NCBI GenBank assembly: GCA_009840005.1
Contig: VXOR01000048.1
Coordinates: forward strand, 1-45,990
Length of the DNA: 45,990 nt
Reading direction: 5' to 3'
Source of the DNA: Gemmatimonadota bacterium
Lineage (GTDB): Bacteria > Latescibacterota > UBA2968 > UBA8231
Shown here: positions 35,072-43,963 of the stretch, one piece after another
Position numbering within the stretch: position 1 is the stretch's first letter
Layout: every line of letters starts with the position of its first letter
The notes under the pieces: model-generated
Databases searched by the model: none
The model's input: only the letters and a program-made list of their open reading frames with translations
Told to the model about the DNA's origin: nothing
Made by a program: the position numbers and the translations under genes

Positions 35072-36736
35072 CTACTCCTCTCCGAAAGCGGCTTTGAGGT
35101 TATCCTCCCGAATAACCACTTTCGATGCGTATTTATTCCGCACTTCTTCGATAAACAGATTAAAGGCCTTTCTGTTTTTTTCTCTTCTAAGTTGGGATCG
35201 GACTCGCCACTCGGCTTCCGCAAAAGTCTCTCGCTTTCGTTCCCTAGAAAGCACCTTAAATATAGAATAACCCTCATCTATCTTGGCCGGACCGGTGAGC
35301 GCTCCTATCTCGGCTTTTTCGGCGACTTCTACAAAACCACCGAGAAAGGCCTTTTCGAAAAGATGAAAGTGGAATCGGCCCTCTTCATCCCGATTCTCTA
35401 GCGAACGAATAGAATACTTCCTGGCCAAATCGCCGAACGAAGCCCCCTTTTGGAGTTGCTTCATCAACCGTAGTGCCTCGGCCTCTGTCTCTACTAGAAT
35501 CTCCTGCACTTCAATTTGCTCGGGGTGCATATATCTTTCCGCATGGGCCTTGTAAAATTGGCGTAGCTCGTTTTCAGCGATGGTCACTTTAGCTCTCAGG
35601 AGCCGCGCCCTGAGGGCACTTATCAAGAGTTGATTTGCTTGATTCTCCAACCACTCGACCGTCTCTGCTTCCTCGTCTATGCCAGCACGCAGGGCCGCTT
35701 CCACAAGCATTGCATTGGGCACGACATGGCGCTCGGCAAAAGCGATCACTTGGCTGGAGTCGCTGAGTTGGGCCAAGGCATTACCCTTCAGGATATGGCC
35801 AGCATCTGCCAAGTTCTGAGCGGTTATTTCTCCGCCATCGTACCTATAGAGAACTATATTGCGTTCCGTCTCCGAGGCAAAAGATGCACCGCCACGCGCT
35901 TTTTCAACAATGAGCGCGAGTCCTTCCCGATCCAATTCGAGGTGGTATTTTTTTTTGAGATCAGCAACCAAAGTTGATAGCGCCCGCTGTTTTTTTTCTT
36001 GTTTCAGTCCCATTTGGATCGCCAGCTTCCTCTGAGGACTGAGTTCGATGGTAGAATCGGCTATGACTGTGAAGATCGAATAGTTTCCACCGATTTTTAT
36101 GGGCTCGGAGACTTCGCCCAAGGCGAGGGAAAATAGCTTGTCCTGAAGGGGCGTGATCATGTTTTCTCGGGTGGTGTAACGGCCTAAGTCACCACCTTGG
36201 GCCGAGGTTTTTTTGTTTATGGACCATTTTTGGGCGACTTGTCCAAAAGGCACCCCATTGTTGAGTTCTCGGAGGGCGGACAAGGCATTTTCGCGGCTGG
36301 AAACCATTATATCGGCCAATCTAACTGCTCGAGTGAGCCCCATGCGTTCAGCGTATTCCCGCACTTCGCCTTCCTCCACTTCCTCCTCTACTTCCAGCGC
36401 CCTGTCTGAGAAAATGCTGGTCAATTTTTCCCGCTGGATCCTTTCCAGTCGGGCGCGAAATTCAGGGCTTTTGTCAAGGTCGGCCGCCTTCGCCTCCATG
36501 ATCAGTAGTTGGATATTGATCATGGTGTTCAAATGATTCTGTGCTTCTTCTACCCTAGTGGCCTCCGCCTTGTCATCTTCGGATAGGCCATCGATAAATT
36601 TCCGCAACTGGTCAACGGTTATCTCCTCATCACCTATCTGAGCAACGACTCGGGCTCCCATCTCCACTGTGCAACCCATGAGCATGGTAAAAAGCGCGAG
36701 TGGTAAAAGCCAAAATGCAGTCATTTTTCTTGGCAT
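35072..36736 (-). CDS. Lipoprotein peptidyl-prolyl isomerase with two parvulin domains (SurA/PrsA-like)
   Basis: A 554-residue periplasmic folding factor. The N-terminus is a lipoprotein signal with lipobox LMGC (Cys at about 21). A SurA-N-like helical region (about 30-130) is followed by a first parvulin domain (about 138-228; LADIMVSSRENALSALRELN, GGDLGRYTTRENM), a middle segment, and a second parvulin domain (about 408-505; VQEILVETEAEALRLMKQLQ, SFGDLARKYSI). It probably assists outer-membrane or surface protein maturation. GGAG lies 12 bases before ATG 36736. It is the last gene of a five-gene minus-strand operon, following a large predicted surface protein by 39 bases. Confidence 0.92.
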   Translation of the reverse strand: MPRKMTAFWLLPLALFTMLMGCTVEMGARVVAQIGDEEITVDQLRKFIDGLSEDDKAEATRVEEAQNHLNTMINIQLLIMEAKAADLDKSPEFRARLERIQREKLTSIFSDRALEVEEEVEEGEVREYAERMGLTRAVRLADIMVSSRENALSALRELNNGVPFGQVAQKWSINKKTSAQGGDLGRYTTRENMITPLQDKLFSLALGEVSEPIKIGGNYSIFTVIADSTIELSPQRKLAIQMGLKQEKKQRALSTLVADLKKKYHLELDREGLALIVEKARGGASFASETERNIVLYRYDGGEITAQNLADAGHILKGNALAQLSDSSQVIAFAERHVVPNAMLVEAALRAGIDEEAETVEWLENQANQLLISALRARLLRAKVTIAENELRQFYKAHAERYMHPEQIEVQEILVETEAEALRLMKQLQKGASFGDLARKYSIRSLENRDEEGRFHFHLFEKAFLGGFVEVAEKAEIGALTGPAKIDEGYSIFKVLSRERKRETFAEAEWRVRSQLRREKNRKAFNLFIEEVRNKYASKVVIREDNLKAAFGEE

Positions 36737-36775
36737 GTAGCTCAGGTCTCCTCTGTATTTCTGTGCATAGGCAGG

Positions 36776-39487
36776 TTACTCCAATCCGGCAAATACCGTG
36801 GCAAAAGCCATTCTGCCCGTTTCGGTTTCGTTATCTATGGCTCTTCTAGTCAGCCTGAGTCCCATCAGGGTCGTCAAATTGTAGCCCAAGTAGTTTGAAT
36901 TATTGGCGAACTGGGCCGCGCCCACAATTTCACTGAAGTCGTCTAGCAACCCTTCCTTGACCGCTGTATCTGAATCCCTGAGCTGCTGAAAAATGGTATA
37001 TTCCACGCCGGCCTGCATAGTGGAGTTATTAAACAATGGCCACCGGGCCAATAAGGTAAAAATCAGCGTGTCTTCCTTCCGTTTGGGATCTGATTTAAGC
37101 GCTGGAGATTCTATCCTCAATTCGTTTTTAATTTTTGGCTGGATATCGAGATTAATGAATTTGAGAACATAGTCCACTTTATTGATCAGACCTACAAAGA
37201 CGAAGTCCTGTCGCAGATCGGGTTGTCTCTCCCTTTGACGCCAGCGGTCGTATTTCAGCTTGTTGATGATATTTAGATTCTTCAGCTTGGTGTAGTCGAA
37301 GCTTATATAGGACGAATTTATCCACGTATTCCGGGCCGCCAGCGGATCAATGGTAGGGACGTTTCGCCTCTCGAATTCGTCCCATTGGCGAAGGTCGTTC
37401 TCTATATTGTCCTTGGCGAGCCTGAAGTTTTCAAAAATCCTCAGCTTGCCTAGTCCGGGGTAGTCCTTTTCTAGCGTAAAAAGCAAATAATGGGTGGTGT
37501 TTTGTCCATCGCCGGCAATGAGGCTTTCGTCGGTGCGGCCGACCGTCAATCTCATATATGGAGTAATGTTGACGCCCCCATAAAGGTTGTACCCGCTTAA
37601 ATCCCTGCCATAGGGCAAATCTGCTTCATCGTCGTTTTCGAACCGATCTACCCAGATATTGTTGTTCATATCTATGCCGAACAGATACTCGGGTCGGTCC
37701 GTAGAATAGCGCAGAAAGGGCTCGTCGTAGTCGGGTACTAAGTTGGGCAGGTCTTCGCTGTCGTTTTGATTGAAATCGGAGATAAAATCGACGTTCTCAT
37801 CTAAACCGGGAAATACATTCAAGTCGATGCTTTCGTTAATTCTCTGCCAATCGGGATATCGATCTTGATCGTCGTTGTCATCGACGAGTTCGTAGTAGAA
37901 TCTCGTCCGGTCTTCGTAATCTATGTTGACCTCGCCCCGGGCTAAGATGGCACTTGTATTATAATTGTGATCCATGCTATAAGCCTCGCCAAAAAAGAAC
38001 CACGGCTGAACAGTTCTCGACAGATTCACCATCCAGCCATCGCCTTGGTCAAAAGCCGACAGGTGTTTTGTGTGCTGCCTGTTGGGGTATTTTCGGTAGC
38101 TCCTACTGCGGTCGAATTCGCCGTAGAAATCAAGCCCCGCAATATTGTTCGCCTCCAGAGTCAGACCGAAAATTTCAGTAGCGGTCGGCAAACCGTACGG
38201 GATCTTGAGGACTCTGAGATTGGAACCATCTTTTACATTTTCTTCGGCTCTGGTCGCCAGCAGAAACACGTTGTTGTTTTGCCGGTTATTCTGGCGGTTT
38301 GAAGACACCTCGATTCTGTAGTCGTTGGCAACCACCAGTTCAAAAGTCACTCTTCGTATCTCCGAGGGGTCGGGGCCGGTGTAGGCTCCCTCGGAAAAAT
38401 CATATACTAATTCGATCTGCTCAGAGCCGCTAGCTTCCCAGAAACCTAAGCGCTGAAAGCCTCCTTGGGGCGAGGGCCTGAGACCGGCCTCACTGGCCCG
38501 GACAACCTCCCGCCTAAACCCCCGTTCTCCCTCCTCATCAATGATTTCGACTTCGGCTTCTATAATCATATCCCAAGCGAAGAGAGTGGCTCCACCTTCG
38601 TTGTCTTCAGGCGAATCGTCGGTCAGACGGACGAAGAGCTGGGTGATATTTTCAGCATTTTGACTAGAAGTAATCGAACCACTCCTAGGGGTTCCTTCAA
38701 AGGCATCTAAGAGCTGGAAGGAATTGTGGGCGCTTACATAGTTGGCCCCGATGCTGACAAAATCGCCTATTTGGGCAACAGCCCGCCCACCCATCAGCGT
38801 TGTCAGGCTGGTCGTTTGGTTGACCGCAGGGTTGCGAGGACCGGCTCCACCGGGAGAAGAAATCCGCGAGAGAATCGTCGTGACTTGGTATTTGTCGGCC
38901 TGGTAGTCCACCTGAATTCCATCCAAGGCCGGCTTTGAGAAGGTCATTGGGGTGAGGGTCGAGCGGATCTGATTGCCTATGGTTATGGCCAAGTTATGTT
39001 GGCCCTTCTGATCAGAGGCAATGACCAAGTTGGTGAACCAGTCTTGGAATTTCTGGGTCTTGAATAAATTGCTGCCCCCTTGCTGGGGCTGCGTCTGGGA
39101 CCAGTCGTAGAGCAACCATCCCCTAGTGATGTAAGAACCGTAAATATCGTAGAAGTAATCCCCGGCTAAATTGATATCTACATAGCGATCGTAGTGATCC
39201 CTAGCGTAGTTGGTGTATTCCCACTGTTTCCAACGGTATTCTAGGAAAAGTTCTTGGGGTACGTACCACTTTTTGACTGCCGGGTCCAAGGCACCAAACA
39301 GTACGCCGGATCCGGTTGGTTCAAAGGTGAGTTCCGCCCCTCGGCGCACACCTTTTATACGCATCGGATCGACATCTTGGGCTTGTGCGTCGGTGTCGAA
39401 AGCTAACATAGACGAAAGAAAGAAGTAAATTATGGTAGCTGAACTAATACCACGCATTAGAGGGCTACAAATATGGCAGGTCAGCAT
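36776..39487 (-). CDS. Large exported protein, probably outer-membrane or surface beta protein
   Basis: A 903-residue protein with an N-terminal signal sequence (hydrophobic stretch at about 13-32 ending in AQAQ). The rest alternates aromatic and polar residues in many amphipathic strands (YDRYVDINLAGDYFYDIYGS, RTRFYYELVDDNDDQDRYPD, WVDRFENDDEADLPYGRDL), typical of large barrel or cell-surface proteins in FCB-like bacteria. I recognise no named family. Asp-rich loops may bind calcium. ATG 39487 is preceded by AAGGTGGA; an ATG ten codons later is an alternative. It sits between three FlgD-like paralogues and a parvulin lipoprotein in one operon, 38 and 39 bases from its neighbours. Confidence 0.75.
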   Translation of the reverse strand: MLTCHICSPLMRGISSATIIYFFLSSMLAFDTDAQAQDVDPMRIKGVRRGAELTFEPTGSGVLFGALDPAVKKWYVPQELFLEYRWKQWEYTNYARDHYDRYVDINLAGDYFYDIYGSYITRGWLLYDWSQTQPQQGGSNLFKTQKFQDWFTNLVIASDQKGQHNLAITIGNQIRSTLTPMTFSKPALDGIQVDYQADKYQVTTILSRISSPGGAGPRNPAVNQTTSLTTLMGGRAVAQIGDFVSIGANYVSAHNSFQLLDAFEGTPRSGSITSSQNAENITQLFVRLTDDSPEDNEGGATLFAWDMIIEAEVEIIDEEGERGFRREVVRASEAGLRPSPQGGFQRLGFWEASGSEQIELVYDFSEGAYTGPDPSEIRRVTFELVVANDYRIEVSSNRQNNRQNNNVFLLATRAEENVKDGSNLRVLKIPYGLPTATEIFGLTLEANNIAGLDFYGEFDRSRSYRKYPNRQHTKHLSAFDQGDGWMVNLSRTVQPWFFFGEAYSMDHNYNTSAILARGEVNIDYEDRTRFYYELVDDNDDQDRYPDWQRINESIDLNVFPGLDENVDFISDFNQNDSEDLPNLVPDYDEPFLRYSTDRPEYLFGIDMNNNIWVDRFENDDEADLPYGRDLSGYNLYGGVNITPYMRLTVGRTDESLIAGDGQNTTHYLLFTLEKDYPGLGKLRIFENFRLAKDNIENDLRQWDEFERRNVPTIDPLAARNTWINSSYISFDYTKLKNLNIINKLKYDRWRQRERQPDLRQDFVFVGLINKVDYVLKFINLDIQPKIKNELRIESPALKSDPKRKEDTLIFTLLARWPLFNNSTMQAGVEYTIFQQLRDSDTAVKEGLLDDFSEIVGAAQFANNSNYLGYNLTTLMGLRLTRRAIDNETETGRMAFATVFAGLE

Positions 39488-39525
39488 GAGAGTTCCACCT
39501 TAGCTTTCAGATAAAATGAGGATAA

Positions 39526-41250
39526 TCAATAGACTATTGGGACAATTTTCGTCTTGCTCTCAGACCCCGAATCTGCATCAATTTCCACTCGCACCAAATA
39601 GACTCCGGGTAGCACCTTGGCACCGCTCCCGTCCGTTCCATCCCAAGTCCTTTGGTATCTCCTACTGGGATCCAGCCCTGAATAGATCGTCCGTACACGT
39701 CTTCCAGAAAGATCGTAGATCTCCACCGAAACCAAAGCTCCACCCGTCAGGTTGACGATGTCGTAAGTCACCAAGACTTCATCATTTAGGCCATCGCCGT
39801 TGGGAGTAAAAGGAAGAGGAGCTACTTCCATGGAGTGAATGAGTTCTTGGCCCACCGAGATCTCGACCGAAAGGTCATCCCCCTGCGCCTCAAAATCAGA
39901 GGCTGCGTCTCCCTCGGTGACTACTTGGGGCAGATTGTCCGGTTCTTGGCTATCGGAGACTCTGCCGGCAAAAAAGGTATTGTACTGCAAAGCCACATTC
40001 TCAAAGACCACTCGCAAGGTGCGGTCGCCCACGATCCGGGGAAAGCTAATTTGGACCCCGTCTTCTGTATCCGTCTTTTCCCATTCGACATCAGTCCCGT
40101 CTATTTGCACTGATCGCACGACATCTACCGGTGCCATGGTTTTTAGTTCGAGACGGTTAAAGCCGCGGCTGTTGACGGTTCGCACGGCATAGGTAAAGGG
40201 GAGGTTCTGTCCGATCAGAGCACGTTGGGGCCAGATTTCGCCCACCAGCGAGTCGGCTAGGGCAGGAGACATCTCAAAGGAGAGGGAATCAACTGTCGCC
40301 GCCGCTAGAATATCGCTGGTCTTAAGAAGTAAATGGAACTGAAAAAAACGACGTGGGGCTGGTGATTCAATCGCTGTGTGGACTCCGGCAGGATAGGGAG
40401 GGGACCAAGCGCTCCAAGACAGCGAATCGCTGGGATCCGGTGTGTTGCCACTCCGGGTCACTAGGATGGCATCTGTTTTCGTTGGTTCGCCGATGCTCCC
40501 CCTGGCCCATGTTATGTCGCCAAAGACCGCGGGTTGTTCTCGATCAAATACTCTTGAGGTGTACGATGACGTAGAGGCAAAACCCGCACCAAAGACTTGA
40601 AACTCGTCAATTTCCCACTCCCCTCGCACCAGTTGCTTCACCTCTATGAAACGAACAAACTGCAGGGGGACGGTCAGATCAACGGTCGGCTTGAGGTTGC
40701 GTTCCTCGGTTTTAAAAACCTTGAAATCCGGTGTCCCAGCTAGAGTTTTCTGCTCCTCGCTTCCGTCGTTTAGCAGCAGTTCATAGCCTTTAAGGAAAAA
40801 TTCTTCAAATCCCTTACGCGGGAAAAACTTGATCCTATTGACCCCGAAGCGCTCGCCCAAATCTAGTCTGAATATAACGCCTGTGGGGGAACCGCTCTTC
40901 ACTTCAAAAGCCTTGGTCGTATCGCCACTGACCATATGCGCCAATTGTTCATTCAAAAGACTCGAGGATATTCCGAGTATTATCCTCGCATTGGGCGACG
41001 TTACGGTCCCTCCTCTTTCAAATATTTTCAGGACGATATTGTCTTCGGGACCTGTCTGAGCAGGCTGAATCTGGCCGGGACTGGTGTCGAAATCAATAAC
41101 CGATGTTGCGGAATAATGGTCATCCCACGCTAGGGTGCCTGGACCGCCGCCGATGACGATTGTCTCTCCATAGCCTTGGGTCGGCGTAAGGCCCTGCAAT
41201 AGACAAGAAAACGCTAATAGCGCGATCTTGACCAACGGTGGTTTGTTCAA
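39526..41250 (-). CDS. Exported protein with FlgD/CHU_C-like C-terminal domain (paralogue 1)
   Basis: A 574-residue exported protein: signal peptide (about 1-28), a discoidin-like beta region (FRLDLGERFGVNRIKFFPRK, near 120), the shared core segment LVGEIWPQRALIGQNLPFTY (about 335-355) and a C-terminal FlgD-Ig-like domain starting with PFTPNGDGLNDE (about 480) and ending SVEIYDLSGRRVRT, WDGTDGSGAKVLPGVYLVRV. In other bacteria such C-termini act as surface-sorting or assembly modules. It is the third gene of the minus-strand operon, 25 bases after paralogue 2. The sequences of the three paralogues are well diverged apart from these shared segments. Confidence 0.85.
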   Translation of the reverse strand: MNKPPLVKIALLAFSCLLQGLTPTQGYGETIVIGGGPGTLAWDDHYSATSVIDFDTSPGQIQPAQTGPEDNIVLKIFERGGTVTSPNARIILGISSSLLNEQLAHMVSGDTTKAFEVKSGSPTGVIFRLDLGERFGVNRIKFFPRKGFEEFFLKGYELLLNDGSEEQKTLAGTPDFKVFKTEERNLKPTVDLTVPLQFVRFIEVKQLVRGEWEIDEFQVFGAGFASTSSYTSRVFDREQPAVFGDITWARGSIGEPTKTDAILVTRSGNTPDPSDSLSWSAWSPPYPAGVHTAIESPAPRRFFQFHLLLKTSDILAAATVDSLSFEMSPALADSLVGEIWPQRALIGQNLPFTYAVRTVNSRGFNRLELKTMAPVDVVRSVQIDGTDVEWEKTDTEDGVQISFPRIVGDRTLRVVFENVALQYNTFFAGRVSDSQEPDNLPQVVTEGDAASDFEAQGDDLSVEISVGQELIHSMEVAPLPFTPNGDGLNDEVLVTYDIVNLTGGALVSVEIYDLSGRRVRTIYSGLDPSRRYQRTWDGTDGSGAKVLPGVYLVRVEIDADSGSESKTKIVPIVY

Positions 41251-41275
41251 TCTGTTCCTCTCGGATTGCAGAAGA

Positions 41276-43924
41276 TCAATAGGAGACGTGTACTAAGCGG
41301 TAGTTCGAGGTATTTCTACTCGATTTTGAATCGACCTTAGTGTCGATCCTCAGTACATATATACCAGGGGCCACCAAAGCTCCAGAGGCATCGACTCCGG
41401 TCCAAACCACGGAATGCCGTCCCGTAGTTATGTACTCATCGCGTAGTTGGTGAACGAGACGCCCACCTAGATCGTATATTTTCACTTGTAACGGCGTTGA
41501 TGCCTTCACCCGCATGAGCGAAAAACTCACAGCCATATCATCGTTGATGCCGTCGCCGTTAGGGGTGAAAATTTTATTTTTAACTTCGATATCCCCTAGT
41601 ACTGCACCTCTTTCAAGGGCTAGGATCACGGTTTTTTCGCTATCTGTGATCTCGTTTGCATCGCCTGGGTCCACTCTTTGCCACGAATTGGGAATGGAAG
41701 AATGGCCGATAGAGCCATTGAAGAATGTGGTAAAATCGAATATGGTCGCCGCAAACTGGAGCTCGACCAACGCGGCCCCGCCCTTGATGGGAGTAGGCAG
41801 ACGAACCCAAAGCGAATCGGAATCATCGGACACGATCTCAAATCCCTCGCTTTGAGCAGTATAGGTTTGAGTCGGTTGCCCTGTGAGGCTCAGGTGGGCT
41901 TGCTGGAATTTCATTTTGACGCTAGAGGGAGCTTCAATGAGAATCTCGTCAAAACCCTCGTTGGCCGGCTCGAAGGTCGTGCGGACGAAATAGGAAAACA
42001 GTTGCTCAGCGCCAATCGTCTCGAGTTGAGGGGGCAGCACTTCGCCAACAATTGTTTTGGCGACTGGCGTTACAAAGTTGAGTTTCACCCAGCGCAGTGT
42101 AGCGGCCACGAGGGGATTTTCCGTGAGAAAGGTCGCCCGGATGGCGACGAATTTACGCGGACTGGGCGAGGTAATGTTGTCTCCCGAATTGAAATAGCGT
42201 TGACTCCAACCGCTCCAATCGCTGCCCGGGTTGGTCTGGGTAACGACGGGTCCAACAGAGGCATCCCCAAAGAACTTTTTGTCCGTAGCGTGCGCTTCCG
42301 CTGCTTCTTCTTCGGTGCCCGGAAACAACTCACCGTTCTTTTTGTAATAGAGCGTAGTAGTTTTGACGGTATTGCCAGTCCGGGTTTGGAGAATGATATC
42401 CGTACCCGGCGGTGTATCCGCATCCCATTCTATAGACGCCAAATTTTGGGGAGTGGTCCCCAATTCTATGAACGCCGAAGGCCCGTCAAAGACCGATTCG
42501 ATCCGGGCCTCGGGCATGTACCCCTCGCCGAAAAACTGAATCTCTGACAAGCCGTGGCGTCCGGCCCTTACATGGAGCTTATAGGTAAAAGAAAAATGCT
42601 CGACTTTGGTGAGTGGGAACTTAAAATCGTGGTACGACTCGTTCCCATTGATATTGTCGAGCGATCCCACGGTTTTCCACGCCAAGCTCCCACCGGCATT
42701 GGTGGAGCCATCTGATACTTCAATGCGGTAGGCACGGAAAGGCCCGGGGGGGCTACTGCTGGCTTGGAGTACGCGGATATTGTCCAAGAAGAAGGCCCCT
42801 CCCAGATCCACCACTAGGGCACGCTCGACATCCGGCGGCTCCGAAGGCAGCAGTCTATCGGGATTGTACCCTCCTTGAGCGGGCCAGTATAACGCCTTTT
42901 CTACACTATATATCACCCCGTCAACCACCACACCCTCGGCACCGTTGTTTTCCCAACTCGTCACCTTGCCACTCCGCTCTAGTACGCCAACGCCGATATT
43001 GTCGCCGATTGACCAGACTTCCACTTCCGCCAATCGAGGCAGCTCGCGGCGATAATAGACGATAGGGCCTTGGCTGTCTGAGTCGGCCAAGGCTTCCCAA
43101 TCCTCGCGTCCTTCCAATAATCTCAGCCTGCCCGAGGTTTCTCGGCGGAAGTATTCTATATCGCCTTGTTGGTCGGGGCCGAGATTCTCGTAAGCGGACT
43201 GGGAGACTTGTCTTGCCTTGCCAAGATCGCTGTCTGTGACGCCGACAGAGACAAATCTGATCACATCGCCGGTAAAATCCCCGCGCACCTGTGTCCATTT
43301 GGTGGGCAACTGGTTGGTCAAATCGACTTCAAAGACCCGTTCATTCTTGATGGGTTTGTTTGTTGAGAAGCGTTTCCTGTACACCAGCGGGCCAATGATT
43401 GTCTCCCCCTGAGAGGTTAGAACCTTGAATTGGAGAAAGGGGTCTCCCAAATCCTCTCCGACAAACTTGAGGACAATCTTATTGGCTGATACGGCCCGCC
43501 CTAAATCGATTTGCACCCACCAATCCCTAAGAGGGGTGGAAGTATCCGGCTCCCAGTAGGTGTCCATCCTGCCGTCCATGAGGTTTTCTGCGCTCAAGCG
43601 ATTGGAGCCGGCATCCCATATTCCGCCGCCGAACTCGGAGGCATTCAAAACCGCATTAATGCCGGGGACTACCTGTTCAACGCCATCTACTTCGATCTTG
43701 GTACTTTTGCGTATAAAGGCTGGTTTTACGCCCTCCTCGGTGATTTGGATGGTCTTTGCCACCGACTGCCAACGAGCCCAGTGATCCTCGGACTCGACAA
43801 TAGCCGCGCCGTCTTGGATAGAAAAGCCCTCTTGCCCCCAAGCCACTTCGCCTAGGATCATCCTACCTAAGAGACAGACCAAGCTAGTGCTCACCAGCTT
43901 GAATGTTTTCTGCCATGCATGCAT
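41276..43924 (-). CDS. Exported protein with FlgD/CHU_C-like C-terminal domain (paralogue 2, long)
   Basis: An 882-residue exported protein of the same family. After the signal peptide comes a discoidin-like stretch (WWVQIDLGRAVSANKIVLKF, about 145-165). A second such domain (VVDLGGAFFLDNIRVLQAS, about 370-390) makes this copy the longest. The shared segment VGEVLPPQLETIGAEQLFSY is near 640, and the C-terminal domain opens IFTPNGDGINDD (about 787) and continues KIYDLGGRLVHQLRDEYI, WTGVDASGALVAPGIYVLRI. It is the second gene of the operon, between paralogue 3 (39 bases upstream) and paralogue 1 (25 bases downstream). The duplicated ligand-binding domain suggests binding of carbohydrate or another surface. 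Confidence 0.85.
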   Translation of the reverse strand: MHAWQKTFKLVSTSLVCLLGRMILGEVAWGQEGFSIQDGAAIVESEDHWARWQSVAKTIQITEEGVKPAFIRKSTKIEVDGVEQVVPGINAVLNASEFGGGIWDAGSNRLSAENLMDGRMDTYWEPDTSTPLRDWWVQIDLGRAVSANKIVLKFVGEDLGDPFLQFKVLTSQGETIIGPLVYRKRFSTNKPIKNERVFEVDLTNQLPTKWTQVRGDFTGDVIRFVSVGVTDSDLGKARQVSQSAYENLGPDQQGDIEYFRRETSGRLRLLEGREDWEALADSDSQGPIVYYRRELPRLAEVEVWSIGDNIGVGVLERSGKVTSWENNGAEGVVVDGVIYSVEKALYWPAQGGYNPDRLLPSEPPDVERALVVDLGGAFFLDNIRVLQASSSPPGPFRAYRIEVSDGSTNAGGSLAWKTVGSLDNINGNESYHDFKFPLTKVEHFSFTYKLHVRAGRHGLSEIQFFGEGYMPEARIESVFDGPSAFIELGTTPQNLASIEWDADTPPGTDIILQTRTGNTVKTTTLYYKKNGELFPGTEEEAAEAHATDKKFFGDASVGPVVTQTNPGSDWSGWSQRYFNSGDNITSPSPRKFVAIRATFLTENPLVAATLRWVKLNFVTPVAKTIVGEVLPPQLETIGAEQLFSYFVRTTFEPANEGFDEILIEAPSSVKMKFQQAHLSLTGQPTQTYTAQSEGFEIVSDDSDSLWVRLPTPIKGGAALVELQFAATIFDFTTFFNGSIGHSSIPNSWQRVDPGDANEITDSEKTVILALERGAVLGDIEVKNKIFTPNGDGINDDMAVSFSLMRVKASTPLQVKIYDLGGRLVHQLRDEYITTGRHSVVWTGVDASGALVAPGIYVLRIDTKVDSKSSRNTSNYRLVHVSY

Positions 43925-43963
43925 TGGGGTTTCTCACGTACTTATCTGGGAAGCAGCTAAAGA

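Noticed and set aside
41678..42547. Plus-strand open frame of 289 codons opposite the long FlgD-like paralogue
   Set aside because: No domain pattern or ribosome site; the minus-strand protein is continuous and matches its paralogues here.
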